DNA of 64,000 nt from Maridesulfovibrio sp. (lineage in GTDB: Bacteria > Desulfobacterota > Desulfovibrionia > Desulfovibrionales > Desulfovibrionaceae), in the NCBI RefSeq assembly GCF_963666665.1, contig NZ_OY762999.1:3630001-3694000 (forward strand), given 5' to 3'. Within the stretch, counting starts at the first letter, position 1; each line of letters opens with the position of its first letter. Below are positions 1-8,810 of this stretch, piece by piece. The translations under genes and the position numbers were made by a program. The notes beneath the pieces were generated by a model, which did no database searches, was not told the DNA's origin, and worked only from the letters and a program-made list of their open reading frames with translations.

Positions 1-155
1 GCCTCACTCAAGCCATCCAATTCTTCTTTCATGGCGTTTGGTGAAACATCGAATTCTGCAGCTAGTTCCCTGAGGTATGAAGAAACATCAGGGTTAAGAA
101 AAAGCTTCAGAAGTAGTTTTATTCTGGTCTTGGATGTGAATAATTCTTTGAGCAT
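1..155 (-). CDS. Winged-helix transcriptional regulator, N-terminal part
   Basis: The reading frame opens with ATG at 155 on the minus strand and runs off the left edge, giving about 51 residues. The visible sequence begins MLKELFTSKTRIKLLLKLFL and continues through a segment with SSYLRELA and SPNAMKEELD. This is the typical first half of a winged helix-turn-helix of the ArsR/MarR-like superfamily: a helix, a short strand, then a recognition helix that begins after SPNA. It is the next gene downstream of the glycan operon in the same orientation, about 105 bp after the dehydratase, so it may be co-transcribed and could tune surface-polysaccharide genes. The promoter side and C-terminus cannot be judged, and the target is inferred from position only. 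Confidence 0.55.
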   Translation of the reverse strand, partial: MLKELFTSKTRIKLLLKLFLNPDVSSYLRELAAEFDVSPNAMKEELDGLSE

Positions 156-259
156 GATGTGAGTTTGTTAGGTTATTCTGAACAAACTGTCAAACCGGAA
201 GGTGCCTAATAATGATAATATCCATTGAGGGGGGTAGAGTTTTTGTTGAGAAGTTTTTT

Positions 260-2131
260 TTACCCTTCCTCATCAAACTCAGGGACCACGTCATGCAGCT
301 TAGCTCTGACTCCGTCCGCATGAAATTTGTCAGCCGCATCTTTCATTTCAGCAAGTTGTTTTTTGAATTGGGTGCAGTAGGCGTCGAGGTCGTTTTCAAT
401 TCCTTTGAGAACCATGATTTTGTCATGTTCGGTGCGGACTATGCCTTCCCCTTCGGTGATGAGCTCTTCATAGAGTTTTTCACCTTCGCGTAAACCGGTG
501 AAGATTATTTCGATATCTTTGTCCGGTTCCTTGCCGGAGAGTCTGATCAAGTCGCGGGCCATGTCGGCGATTTTAACGGGTTCACCCATTTCGAGGATGA
601 AAATTTCACCGCCGTCAGCCATTACCCCGGCTTGCAGGATGAGCTGGGCAGCCTCGGATATGGACATGAAGTAGCGCGTCACGTCTTTATGGGTGACGGT
701 GACCGGACCGCCTTTTTCGATCTGGCGTCGGAACAGGGGAACAACAGACCCAGACGAGCCGACCACGTTTCCGAAACGTACTGCCATGAAAGTTGTTTCG
801 GAATTATGGAACAGCCTCATGAGCAGTTCGGTGACGCGTTTTGAGGCGCCCATGATGTTGGTGGGGCGCACGGCTTTATCTGTGGATACAGTGACAAAAC
901 GGGAAACTCCGTGCTTATCCGCAGCGGTCATAACATTCTTGGTTCCACAGATGTTGTTGTGCACAGCCTGCCAGGGGTTGCGTTCCATCATGGGAACGTG
1001 CTTGTAAGCTGCGGCGTGGAATACGGTATGCGGTTTGTATTTACCGAATGTTTCATCCATGAGCTGTACATCCTGTACACAACCTAGAACGGTGACATAA
1101 TCATGGTATTTTAACTCATGGTGCAATTCCATCTGAATGCCGTAAAGGTTGGCTTCACTGGCGTCTACAAGGATGATTTTTACCGGATTGAAGCGAACTA
1201 CCTGCCGGACCAGTTCGGAACCGATGGAACCTCCGCATCCGGTCACCAGTACAATTTTTCCGGAGAGATAGTCGCTGATGGCAGTTGTATCCAGCTGGAC
1301 TGGTGCACGGCCCAGCAAATCCTGATAGCTGACATCTCGTAATGCCTTGATCCCAACCTTACCGTTGATGATTTCATCCATTCCGGGCAGTATTTTATAT
1401 GGCAGTCCGGTTTCTTTACAAGCGTCGATGATTTCGCGCATCTGTGCTCCCGAAGCTTCAGCTACGGCGATGAGTATTTCATTAACACACTTGTTTTTAA
1501 CTAATTCTTGTATATCAGAGAGAGGGCCGAGTACGGGAACACCATGGATTGTTCTTCCCCGTTTGCTTTTGTCATTATCAAGAAAGCCTACGGGTAAATA
1601 TTTAAGTTGCCCGCTGCTTCTGATTTCACGGACAACTTTTTCTCCAGCCCGCCCAGCTCCGATAATCAAGGCATTGTTGCCGTCAACAGGACATGCTTCC
1701 GGTGAAAATTGAATAGAATTCCCGTCCTTGAAGGCGTAAAAGGAACGGATCATAATCCGAATACCGCCGCACATGAATACGGTCAGCATCCAGTCGATGA
1801 TGAATACCCCGCGGGAAAAACCACCGAAGCCGAATTTATAAAGAACTACAGTAACCAGAATCAGAGACTGCAGGAAGGTGGCTTCAAGTATATGCCAGAG
1901 ATCTCTCAGGCTGGTATAGCGCCACATACCGCGATAAAGTCCCAGCCCGAGGAAAACTGAAAATTTGATAATAATAGTGTATTTTAGCAGTTCAATACAT
2001 TGGACGGACGCAAATTCGGGTAGGCTGAAATCAAAACGGAACAGGTATGCTCCATAGAAAGCCCCGGCGAAGATGAGTAGATCCAGCAGGACCATAAGGT
2101 AGAAATTTGCGTTGCGCAGGTTGTTGATCAT
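260..2131 (-). CDS. Membrane nucleotide-sugar 4,6-dehydratase (CapD/PglF/WbpM family)
   Basis: This 623-residue protein has four predicted membrane helices near residues 10-30, 50-68, 82-102 and 108-126. A first Rossmann-like domain carries GAGRAGE near 158-164, and the catalytic SDR domain carries TGCGGSIGSE at 297-306. The catalytic region has TDKA at 417-420 and the Met-x3-Lys pair (M427, K431) that replaces the usual Tyr-x3-Lys in the PglF/WbpM family. The family removes water from UDP-GlcNAc to give UDP-4-keto-6-deoxy-GlcNAc at the inner membrane. The gene follows the PLP aminotransferase after 3 bp, and together they look like the first two steps of UDP-bacillosamine-type sugar synthesis. 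Length matches the large membrane-bound form. The exact substrate is inferred from the neighbours. Confidence 0.9.
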   Translation of the reverse strand: MINNLRNANFYLMVLLDLLIFAGAFYGAYLFRFDFSLPEFASVQCIELLKYTIIIKFSVFLGLGLYRGMWRYTSLRDLWHILEATFLQSLILVTVVLYKFGFGGFSRGVFIIDWMLTVFMCGGIRIMIRSFYAFKDGNSIQFSPEACPVDGNNALIIGAGRAGEKVVREIRSSGQLKYLPVGFLDNDKSKRGRTIHGVPVLGPLSDIQELVKNKCVNEILIAVAEASGAQMREIIDACKETGLPYKILPGMDEIINGKVGIKALRDVSYQDLLGRAPVQLDTTAISDYLSGKIVLVTGCGGSIGSELVRQVVRFNPVKIILVDASEANLYGIQMELHHELKYHDYVTVLGCVQDVQLMDETFGKYKPHTVFHAAAYKHVPMMERNPWQAVHNNICGTKNVMTAADKHGVSRFVTVSTDKAVRPTNIMGASKRVTELLMRLFHNSETTFMAVRFGNVVGSSGSVVPLFRRQIEKGGPVTVTHKDVTRYFMSISEAAQLILQAGVMADGGEIFILEMGEPVKIADMARDLIRLSGKEPDKDIEIIFTGLREGEKLYEELITEGEGIVRTEHDKIMVLKGIENDLDAYCTQFKKQLAEMKDAADKFHADGVRAKLHDVVPEFDEEG

Positions 2132-2134
2132 ATC

Positions 2135-3274
2135 CTATTTTCCGCAGCTTTTAATCAGGTCTACAATTCTTTTCATATCTTCAGCTGCCATGGCTGTGCC
2201 GGAGGGCAGGCATAGTCCGCGTGCAAAAAGGTCGTCACTGACCTTTCCTCCGAAAACCATATTATCTTTGAACACAGGCTGCTGATGCATGGGTTTCCAG
2301 ACTGGACGGGATTCGATGTTTTTTTCTTCCAGTGCAATCCGGATTTCATCCGGTGAAGCTCCGAATTTTTCCTTATCTACCAACATCACAGAAAGCCAGC
2401 GGTTACACTTTCCATAATCTGCTTCAGGCATAAAAGATATGCCGGGGCATGCGCCGAGCTCCTGCTCGTAATAATCAAAAATTTCTCTTTTGCGCTTAAC
2501 TCTGTCGGGGATGACTTCAACCTGTCCTCGGCCTACAGCTGCCACAAGGTTGGACATGCGATAGTTGTAGCCGATTTCCTTGTGCTCATAATACGGTTCC
2601 GGTTCCTTGGCCTGCTGGGAGAGCCAGCGGGCCCTGCTGATCATGTCTTCGTTATCAGAGGCCAGAAGCCCGCCGCCGGAGGTGGTGATTATTTTGTTGC
2701 CGTTAAATGAATAGGCAGCCATAAGCGCCCCTTTGCCTGCATGACGTCCTTTGTATGTGGCGCCTACGGATTCAGCAGAGTCAACAATTAAGGGGATTCC
2801 GTGCGGTTTGAGAATTTCAAGTATACGGTCATAATCAGCACACTGTCCGTAAAGGTCCGTGGGAACAACCGCTTTGGGTTTGCGCCCAATAGAAATATAG
2901 TGGTCTATGGCTTCGGCCAGCAGGTCCGGGTCCATGTTCCATGATTTGTAGTCGCTGTCGATGAATACCGGTTCGGCGCCAAGAAATGTTACAGCGCTGA
3001 CGCTGCCGATAAAGGTGAGCGAGGATGCGATTACCACATCTCCCGGTTCGACACCGATTATGCGCAGGGCAAGGTGCAGAGCCGCAGTTCCGCTGGAAAG
3101 AGCAGCACAGTGAGCAAAGCCGGTAAGCTTTGAGAAATCCTGTTCGAATCCGTTAACCATAGGGCCCAAAGGAGCAATGAAATTGCTTTCAAAAGCCTGA
3201 CGGACATATTCCTGTTCATTGCCTCCCATATGCGGAGGGGAAAGATAGATTCGGTTATTTTTGTTTGCGGACAC
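2135..3274 (-). CDS. DegT/DnrJ/EryC1/StrS sugar aminotransferase (PglE-like)
   Basis: A PLP-dependent fold-type I aminotransferase that transfers an amino group to a keto sugar nucleotide. The likely Schiff-base lysine is in SFNGNKII, and the cofactor-binding SSGTAALH and DSAES motifs are present. I place the start at GTG 3274, because AAGGAAA lies about 9 nt upstream; a longer frame to a TTG at 3313 is possible but has no clear ribosome site. That gives 379 residues, normal for the family. It sits between the acetyltransferase and the dehydratase, so the expected reaction is 4-amination of the keto sugar produced by the dehydratase, as PglE does in bacillosamine synthesis. Legionaminate-type or other amino sugars remain possible. 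Confidence 0.85.
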   Translation of the reverse strand: MSANKNNRIYLSPPHMGGNEQEYVRQAFESNFIAPLGPMVNGFEQDFSKLTGFAHCAALSSGTAALHLALRIIGVEPGDVVIASSLTFIGSVSAVTFLGAEPVFIDSDYKSWNMDPDLLAEAIDHYISIGRKPKAVVPTDLYGQCADYDRILEILKPHGIPLIVDSAESVGATYKGRHAGKGALMAAYSFNGNKIITTSGGGLLASDNEDMISRARWLSQQAKEPEPYYEHKEIGYNYRMSNLVAAVGRGQVEVIPDRVKRKREIFDYYEQELGACPGISFMPEADYGKCNRWLSVMLVDKEKFGASPDEIRIALEEKNIESRPVWKPMHQQPVFKDNMVFGGKVSDDLFARGLCLPSGTAMAAEDMKRIVDLIKSCGK

Positions 3275-3409
3275 TTGCAGGATTTCCTTTAAGGCTTGTA
3301 TTATTAGCAACAACGGGTCTGATATTATATTTTGAGATTTTAGTACAGTTCTGAACTAATTCATACAAAAGCGGTTGTAATGATTGTTTTTATAGCAATG
3401 AGCGCGAGG

Positions 3410-4030
3410 TCAGGATTTAATGCTGGCAGGTATTCCTGCTGCCGTAGATCCGCTCGGAATATTTTTAATCGCTGTTGAACCGCCACCAAGAATGGCTCTA
3501 TTGCCGATTTTTATCCGGGGCAAAACGGTGGCTCCAATGCCGACCATCGCCTCTTCTCCGACAAGGACTTCACCGCCTAAAGTTGAGCCGGGCGCAATAT
3601 GCGCATGGGGGCCGATTTCGTTATGATGTTCAACTGTTGAGTTGGTGTTTATTATGGTGTTATCCTTAATTCTGGCACCAGTGTTGATGACCGCCCCTGC
3701 CATAATCATGCAACCGTCGCCAATTTCAACATTGGGTGCGATTATGGCTGAGGGATGGATTACTGAGAAAAGATGTTCCCCGGATTCGATTAGGTCATTG
3801 AAAATGCGCTTGCGGAGGCTATTGTTGCCAACGGCGATAACGATACCGTCATGTTCAAGCTGACAAATTGCGGTATTGCCCCCGGCAACAGGAATGCCCA
3901 TAATGTTTTTACCGTGTATTTCATGGTTTTCATCCACGAAAGCAACAGGTTCAGCTTCCTGCATTTGTAAAAGAGCATCGGCAACTACCTGTCCATGGCC
4001 CCCAGCTCCCATTACGATGATTTTTTTCAT
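3410..4030 (-). CDS. NeuD/PglD-type sugar N-acetyltransferase
   Basis: A 206-residue protein with a small N-terminal Rossmann-like domain (GAGGHGQVVADAL at about 8-20) followed by left-handed beta-helix hexapeptide repeats from about residue 90 to 190. The repeats include IAPGSTLGGEVLVGEEA and GIGATVLPRIKIG. This two-domain layout is that of NeuD and PglD, which acetylate the 4-amino group of a UDP-amino sugar or O-acetylate sialic acid. The start codon overlaps the end of the phosphosugar transferase gene by 4 bp, so the two are probably translationally coupled. With the neighbouring 4,6-dehydratase and aminotransferase, the best reading is the third step of a UDP-di-N-acetylbacillosamine-like pathway. 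Confidence 0.87.
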   Translation of the reverse strand: MKKIIVMGAGGHGQVVADALLQMQEAEPVAFVDENHEIHGKNIMGIPVAGGNTAICQLEHDGIVIAVGNNSLRKRIFNDLIESGEHLFSVIHPSAIIAPNVEIGDGCMIMAGAVINTGARIKDNTIINTNSTVEHHNEIGPHAHIAPGSTLGGEVLVGEEAMVGIGATVLPRIKIGNRAILGGGSTAIKNIPSGSTAAGIPASIKS

Positions 4031-4638
4031 CTTATTTTTCCTTCTTTACTACCCATAAATTCTTGAGCAGTGGCCTGCCCTGGTTGGGAGATTCCTTCAC
4101 GTTTGAAAACTCGGGCAACAGTAAGGTAAAGAATTTTAACATCCAGCAGCAGGTTATGGTTATCCACATACCAGACATCAAGCTTAAATTTGTCTTCCCA
4201 TGAAATTGCGTTGCGTCCGTTGACCTGTGCCCATCCGGTGATACCGGGCAGTACGTCATGGCGGCGAGCCTGTTCCGGGCTGTAGCGTTCGAGGTATTGC
4301 ATGAGTAAGGGGCGCGGACCCACCAGAGACATGTCTCCAAAAATGACATTGACCAGTTCCGGCAGTTCGTCAAGGGATGAGGAACGTAGAATTTTTCCGA
4401 ACCTGCTTAGCCTTTCTGAGTCAGGGAGTAGATTGCCGAGTTCGTCTCTGGCATCGGTCATGGTCTTAAATTTAATAATATTAAAAGGCTTGCCGCGCAG
4501 TCCAGGTCTGCGTTGGATAAAGAATATACCACCGCCCATTTTTTTATGAATGGCAATGGCTACTCCGAGCAATACGGGAAAAAAAATGATCAGTGCGCTG
4601 ATGGATACAACAAGGTCAAAACATCTTTTCACGGTCAT
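4027..4638 (-). CDS. Undecaprenyl-phosphate sugar-1-phosphate transferase (PglC-like)
   Basis: A 203-residue monotopic membrane enzyme of the bacterial sugar transferase family, matching the short PglC form. It has one N-terminal hydrophobic segment (about 12-30), a basic RRPGLRGKPF stretch, and the hallmark DELPELVNV and GDMSLVGPRP motifs, followed by PGITGWAQVNGR. The family moves a phospho-sugar from a UDP-sugar to undecaprenyl phosphate at the inner leaflet and so starts lipid-linked glycan assembly. Its position directly after the GT4 gene and overlapping the acetyltransferase suggests that the acetylated bacillosamine-type sugar made here is the priming sugar. Confidence 0.9.
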   Translation of the reverse strand: MTVKRCFDLVVSISALIIFFPVLLGVAIAIHKKMGGGIFFIQRRPGLRGKPFNIIKFKTMTDARDELGNLLPDSERLSRFGKILRSSSLDELPELVNVIFGDMSLVGPRPLLMQYLERYSPEQARRHDVLPGITGWAQVNGRNAISWEDKFKLDVWYVDNHNLLLDVKILYLTVARVFKREGISQPGQATAQEFMGSKEGKIR

Positions 4639-4640
4639 AA

Positions 4641-5750
4641 TTAAAGTCTCATGGCTTTCAGAATGGTCGCATTGACCTTGTTAACATCGAATTTTTCAGC
4701 AACATATTCCAGCGAAGCATCACCCATTTTTTGCAAAAGTTCAGGCTGGAGAATGAATTTTTCCATGGCCTTTTCCAGTGCGGAGATATCTTTGACCGGG
4801 ACCATGAAACCGTTTTGTCCTTCGCGCACAGTCTCCCGGCATCCGGTGGTATCGGTGGTCACGATGGGCCGCCCTGTAGCCATGGCTTCCAGTACCGAGC
4901 GTGGAGTTCCTTCGCGATAGGATGGCAGTACGTAGACAGAACAATTCTTTAGTTCCGCACGCACATCGTCAACCGGACCTGCACACTCAACTCCGCTATC
5001 CTGCCATTTTGTGATTAAATCGTCACTGATTGAATCCGGGCCGTGGTCATGTGGGCCTACCAGTCTGAATTGGCACTGCGGGTATTTCTTTTTGAGCAGC
5101 AGGGAAGATTCTCCGAATTCACGCACGCCTTTTTCTTTTAGCAAACGGGAGACGCAAAGAAATACGGGACTACCGGCAGGAACTAGCGAACTGGTATAGT
5201 GTTCTAAGTCTACGCCGGAACCGTTGGTGACGACTGTCGGCTTGCTTTGCGGGATGATGCTAAATTTTTTGAACAAATCCCGGTCATCCGGGTTCTGGAA
5301 CATGACGGTGTCGTTACAAGCCAGCCCGGCGCGATACATGTTTTTGACCAGTTTGAAGAGTAGTCCCCGTTTGCCGGAAGTCTGCCCGAAGGCATAACCA
5401 AGCCCGGTGATCATGGAGTAAATATTTTTAATTCCGGCCAGTTTTGCTGCAACGGAACCGTATATTACCGGCTTGATTGTATAAGAAAGGATTGCGTCCG
5501 GTTTGATCTTTTTTAAGATTCTGATCAGAGAGAGTAGAGCAGTCAAATCTTTTATGGGATTCATGCCCTTGCGTTGGATGGGAACTTCAATATATTTAAT
5601 TCCCATGGCAGCCAGTTTTTCTGGCACTTCGGGAGAGTCCATAGGTGCAATGCCATAGACTTCGTGCCCTGCAGCTTTCATGGCGCACAACATGGAGCCA
5701 CGAAAGTTGATCAATGACGGACCGTATCCGCCGATGACAGCAATCTTCAC
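4641..5750 (-). CDS. Glycosyltransferase family 4
   Basis: A 369-residue GT-B glycosyltransferase. The N-terminal acceptor domain begins KIAVIGGYGPSLINFRG. The C-terminal donor domain holds LCVSRLLKEKGVREF, the SYREGTPRSVLEAMA signature with the E-x7-E-type nucleotide-sugar site, and ATGRPIVTTD. I choose GTG at 5750 because it overlaps the asparagine synthase stop in a GTGA junction, typical of translational coupling; the frame could extend upstream. It resembles PglA-type enzymes, which add a hexosamine to lipid-linked bacillosamine. That role fits the neighbours, but the donor and linkage cannot be read from sequence. Confidence 0.85.
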   Translation of the reverse strand: MKIAVIGGYGPSLINFRGSMLCAMKAAGHEVYGIAPMDSPEVPEKLAAMGIKYIEVPIQRKGMNPIKDLTALLSLIRILKKIKPDAILSYTIKPVIYGSVAAKLAGIKNIYSMITGLGYAFGQTSGKRGLLFKLVKNMYRAGLACNDTVMFQNPDDRDLFKKFSIIPQSKPTVVTNGSGVDLEHYTSSLVPAGSPVFLCVSRLLKEKGVREFGESSLLLKKKYPQCQFRLVGPHDHGPDSISDDLITKWQDSGVECAGPVDDVRAELKNCSVYVLPSYREGTPRSVLEAMATGRPIVTTDTTGCRETVREGQNGFMVPVKDISALEKAMEKFILQPELLQKMGDASLEYVAEKFDVNKVNATILKAMRL

Positions 5751-7714
5751 TGCCCAATCTCCCAATGCTCGTACCAACTCTGAAACATGAGCACACTCCA
5801 GATTTTGTACTGGTTGTCTTTAATGCCGGTTAGGTGTTCATTCCAAGCAAGGCGCACTTGACTTGTATTGAAATATCCTTCCCGGTCCAATCTGTCGGGA
5901 GCCAGTAATTCTTCAGCCCAACCGCGCAACGGTCCGCGCAACCAGCTGTCTATGGGGACGCCGAAGCCCATTTTCGGGCGTTCGATCATTTCTTGTGGCA
6001 CGTACTTGTATAAAATTTCGCGTAAAATATGTTTGCCCTGTCCGTTGTTGATACGCAGGTGCATGGGCAGACGCTGGGAAAACTCCACGATTTCATGATC
6101 GAGGAACGGTGCGCGGGTTTCAAGGCTGATGCCCATGGCTGCCCGGTCAACTTTGGTCAGGATGTCATCGACCATGTAGTTGGCTGCATCCATGAATTGC
6201 ATCCACGCAGTTAGATTATCCTGCGGGGGCTGTAAGTTGGGCTGCTGGAAAGGGCCCCGGAATTCTGTTGCATTGCGAACTACGGCCTCGGGATTGAGCC
6301 AGATGGAGGTCAGGTCACGGTAGTATTCAGATGCGGATGCAGCGCCCATAACATCGGCAAGCTTGTGCAGTTTCTGGCCGGGAAGGCGCATCTGCAAGGC
6401 GGGCGGCAGAAACGGACCGTACATCTTGAATACTTTGTTCCAGCTTTGCGGGGAAATGTTGGAAATCATCCTTGCACCCATTTTACGCAGGGGAGCGGGA
6501 ATATTTGCCAGCTTGCGCCACAGTGAGCAGCCTTTGAAATGACGGTTGTAGCCCGCAAAAAGTTCATCACCACCATCGCCGGAAAGGGCCACGGTTACGT
6601 GTTCACGGGTCATCCGCGAGACAAGGTGGGTAGGAATCTGTGAAGAATCTGAAAAAGGTTGGTCCCAGATTTGCGGAATCTGGGGAATGATGTCCAGAGC
6701 GTCCTGTGGTGAAACGTACAGCTCAGTGTGTTCGGTGCCGATATGCTTGGCTACGGCCTTGGCGTCGTTTGCTTCGTTGTATGCTTCATCATCAAAGCCT
6801 ATGGTGAAAGTCTTAACCGGAGCCAGTGCGCATTGCTGCATCAGGGATACGATAAGTGACGAGTCCACACCGCCTGAAAGGAATGCTCCTAGCGGCACGT
6901 CTGAAATCATTTCCCGTTCAATTATCTTGAGCAGCAGGTCTTCAAGTGTATCGACGATCGTTTCGTCCGGGGCGGTGAAAATTTTGTTTTCAGCTTCGCG
7001 GGCGCAGTTCAGTAGGGACCAGTAAGGCCGGGGTTCCATAAGTTCCCCGTCTGGACGTAAACAGGTCCATGTACCGGGCATCAGAGAAAAGGTGTCTTTG
7101 AAAATAGTGCGCGGCCCGGGAACATAACAATAGCGCAGATAAGCGGCCAGCGAGTCGCGGTCTACTTCGCGGTTGAAATATTTTTTGTAGCCCATGAGCG
7201 CTTTCAGCTCCGAGCCGAAAAGGAAATTTCCGCCCTGCAGTGAGTAGTAGAGTGGTTTTTCGCCCATGCGGTCACGGGCAAGCAGCAGGCAGTGTTCTTT
7301 GCGGTCCCAGATGGCAATGGCAAACATACCGCTGAAACGTTTCAAGGCTTCTTCAAAGCCCCATTGCTCAACAGCCTCAAGCATTACTTCGGTATCGGAA
7401 TGGCCGCGCCAGCCCGGAAAACCTTCCACTTGTTCAAGTTCGGCACGCAAATCGCGGTAATTGTAGATTTCGCCGTTGTAGACCGTGACGTAGCGTCCAG
7501 ATTTGGAATGCATGGGCTGCACCCCTTCTTCGGTCAGGTCAATAATGGCAAGGCGGCGGTGATCAAGTCCTACACCCCATTCAGGGTCGGACCATTGACC
7601 GGAACCGTCCGGACCGCGCATGTTCTGGGCGTCGCCCATTTTACGGGCAATGCGTTCCAGACGAGTTGCATCAGATGAACGGCTAAGATCAATAAAACCA
7701 GCGATTCCACACAT
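5747..7714 (-). CDS. asnB: Asparagine synthase (glutamine-hydrolysing) family amidotransferase
   Basis: A 655-residue two-domain protein. The start is set at ATG 7714 because the Ntn glutaminase domain must begin MCGIAGF with Cys2 as the nucleophile; the open frame continues 17 codons further but would bury that cysteine. The synthetase domain has the PP-loop SGGVDSS at 280-286, and SGDGGDELFAGY follows. A GGAGG ribosome site sits just upstream, inside a dispersed repeat. The first domain frees ammonia from glutamine and the second activates a carboxylate with ATP. In glycan clusters such paralogues often amidate a uronic acid or peptide rather than free aspartate, so the substrate is uncertain. 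It overlaps the GT4 gene by 4 bp. Confidence 0.9.
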   Translation of the reverse strand: MCGIAGFIDLSRSSDATRLERIARKMGDAQNMRGPDGSGQWSDPEWGVGLDHRRLAIIDLTEEGVQPMHSKSGRYVTVYNGEIYNYRDLRAELEQVEGFPGWRGHSDTEVMLEAVEQWGFEEALKRFSGMFAIAIWDRKEHCLLLARDRMGEKPLYYSLQGGNFLFGSELKALMGYKKYFNREVDRDSLAAYLRYCYVPGPRTIFKDTFSLMPGTWTCLRPDGELMEPRPYWSLLNCAREAENKIFTAPDETIVDTLEDLLLKIIEREMISDVPLGAFLSGGVDSSLIVSLMQQCALAPVKTFTIGFDDEAYNEANDAKAVAKHIGTEHTELYVSPQDALDIIPQIPQIWDQPFSDSSQIPTHLVSRMTREHVTVALSGDGGDELFAGYNRHFKGCSLWRKLANIPAPLRKMGARMISNISPQSWNKVFKMYGPFLPPALQMRLPGQKLHKLADVMGAASASEYYRDLTSIWLNPEAVVRNATEFRGPFQQPNLQPPQDNLTAWMQFMDAANYMVDDILTKVDRAAMGISLETRAPFLDHEIVEFSQRLPMHLRINNGQGKHILREILYKYVPQEMIERPKMGFGVPIDSWLRGPLRGWAEELLAPDRLDREGYFNTSQVRLAWNEHLTGIKDNQYKIWSVLMFQSWYEHWEIGQ

Positions 7715-7718
7715 ACTT

Positions 7719-7790
7719 GCCTCCGGCGGCTTAAACCCTTTTGCAAAATGGTTTAAGAATCCCAAAACCTTTTGTTAGGTTTCGCCGCGT
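7719..7790 (-). repeat. Dispersed intergenic repeat, copy A
   Basis: Read on the minus strand, this copy has a TTTTGGGATTC box, an imperfect palindrome of TTAAACC and GGTTTAA type, and a terminal GCCGCCGGAGGC box. The same order of elements occurs at 29591-29660, 34181-34253 and 43777-43852. In this copy the GGAGG of the terminal box lies at ribosome-site distance from the asnB start at 7714. Confidence 0.8.
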
Positions 7791-7804
7791 GAATATAAAA
7801 ACTG

Positions 7805-8803
7805 TTAATTGCGTGTGTTATCCGCGAACTTAAGTCTGCCTTTGCCCAGCAAGTCATGCAGATGGATCATACCTGTTATCGAGCCTTGTTCATCTACAAC
7901 GGGCAGTACGGTGATCTCTTTGGATTCCATGATGTCGAGCGCCTGCGCTGCGGACATGTCCGGCGTGATACGCAGGGGATTTTCAATCATGACTTGGCGG
8001 GCGGAAATTTGCGTATTGAAATTACCGGAACAGACCAGTCTGCGCACATCTCCATCGGTGATAACACCGGAAAGTTTTTCTCCATCAGTCAAGGCAACCA
8101 GTCCCAGTCGTCCTTTGTCGAGCACGGACAGTGCTTCGGAAAGGGGACCGTCCTGCGGAGCGGCGGGGATGTTGTCGGTGTGCATAAGTTCACTGATACA
8201 CAGGGTCAATCTGCGGCCCAGCGATCCTCCGGGATGAAATTTCTTGAAATCCTGACTGTCAAAGGCCTTGTGGTCCATGAGGCAGACGGCCAGAGCATCA
8301 CCCATAGCAAGGGCTGCGGTGGTGGATGAAGTTGGTGCCAGTCCGTAGGAGCAGGCTTCGCAGGGGACTTTGGTCCTGATTACGATGTCCGAGAGGCGTC
8401 CCATGGTGGATTCAATTTCCGAAGTAATGGAAATGATTTTGGTGCCGAAAGAACGGATTGCCGGAAGCAGGGCGTTGAGTTCATCAGTTTCTCCGCTGTT
8501 GGAGATGGAAATGACAACGTCTTCAGCACGGACCATGCCGAGATCTCCGTGCGCGCCTTCAACAGGATGCAGGAAAAAGGACGGCGTTCCGGTAGAGGAC
8601 ATGGTGGCGGCTATTTTGCGTCCCACCAGCCCGGACTTGCCCAGTCCGGTGATAATTACCCTTCCTTTGCAGCCGGCCAGCATTTCAACTGCCTTGGCAA
8701 AGTTCAAATCGAGTGATTCGCGGATGGAGGCGAGGCCGTTTTCTTCAATCTGAAGAACTTCCTTGCCCCGTTTAATGAAGTCGGAAAGTTGTTTATCGGT
8801 CAT
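7805..8803 (-). CDS. kdsD: Arabinose-5-phosphate isomerase (KpsF/GutQ/KdsD family)
   Basis: A 332-residue protein with an N-terminal SIS sugar-isomerase domain (about 40-175, with GLGKSGLVGRKIAATMSSTG and ISNSGETDEL) and two CBS domains in the C-terminal part (about 205-325). This is the standard KdsD layout. The enzyme interconverts ribulose 5-phosphate and arabinose 5-phosphate, the entry to KDO synthesis for lipopolysaccharide or capsule. It ends 8 bp after the gspF reading frame starts its upstream neighbour block in the same orientation, so read-through from the secretion genes is possible. KpsF and GutQ paralogues catalyse the same reaction and cannot be told apart here. Confidence 0.92.
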   Translation of the reverse strand: MTDKQLSDFIKRGKEVLQIEENGLASIRESLDLNFAKAVEMLAGCKGRVIITGLGKSGLVGRKIAATMSSTGTPSFFLHPVEGAHGDLGMVRAEDVVISISNSGETDELNALLPAIRSFGTKIISITSEIESTMGRLSDIVIRTKVPCEACSYGLAPTSSTTAALAMGDALAVCLMDHKAFDSQDFKKFHPGGSLGRRLTLCISELMHTDNIPAAPQDGPLSEALSVLDKGRLGLVALTDGEKLSGVITDGDVRRLVCSGNFNTQISARQVMIENPLRITPDMSAAQALDIMESKEITVLPVVDEQGSITGMIHLHDLLGKGRLKFADNTRN

Positions 8804-8810
8804 TTGTTAC

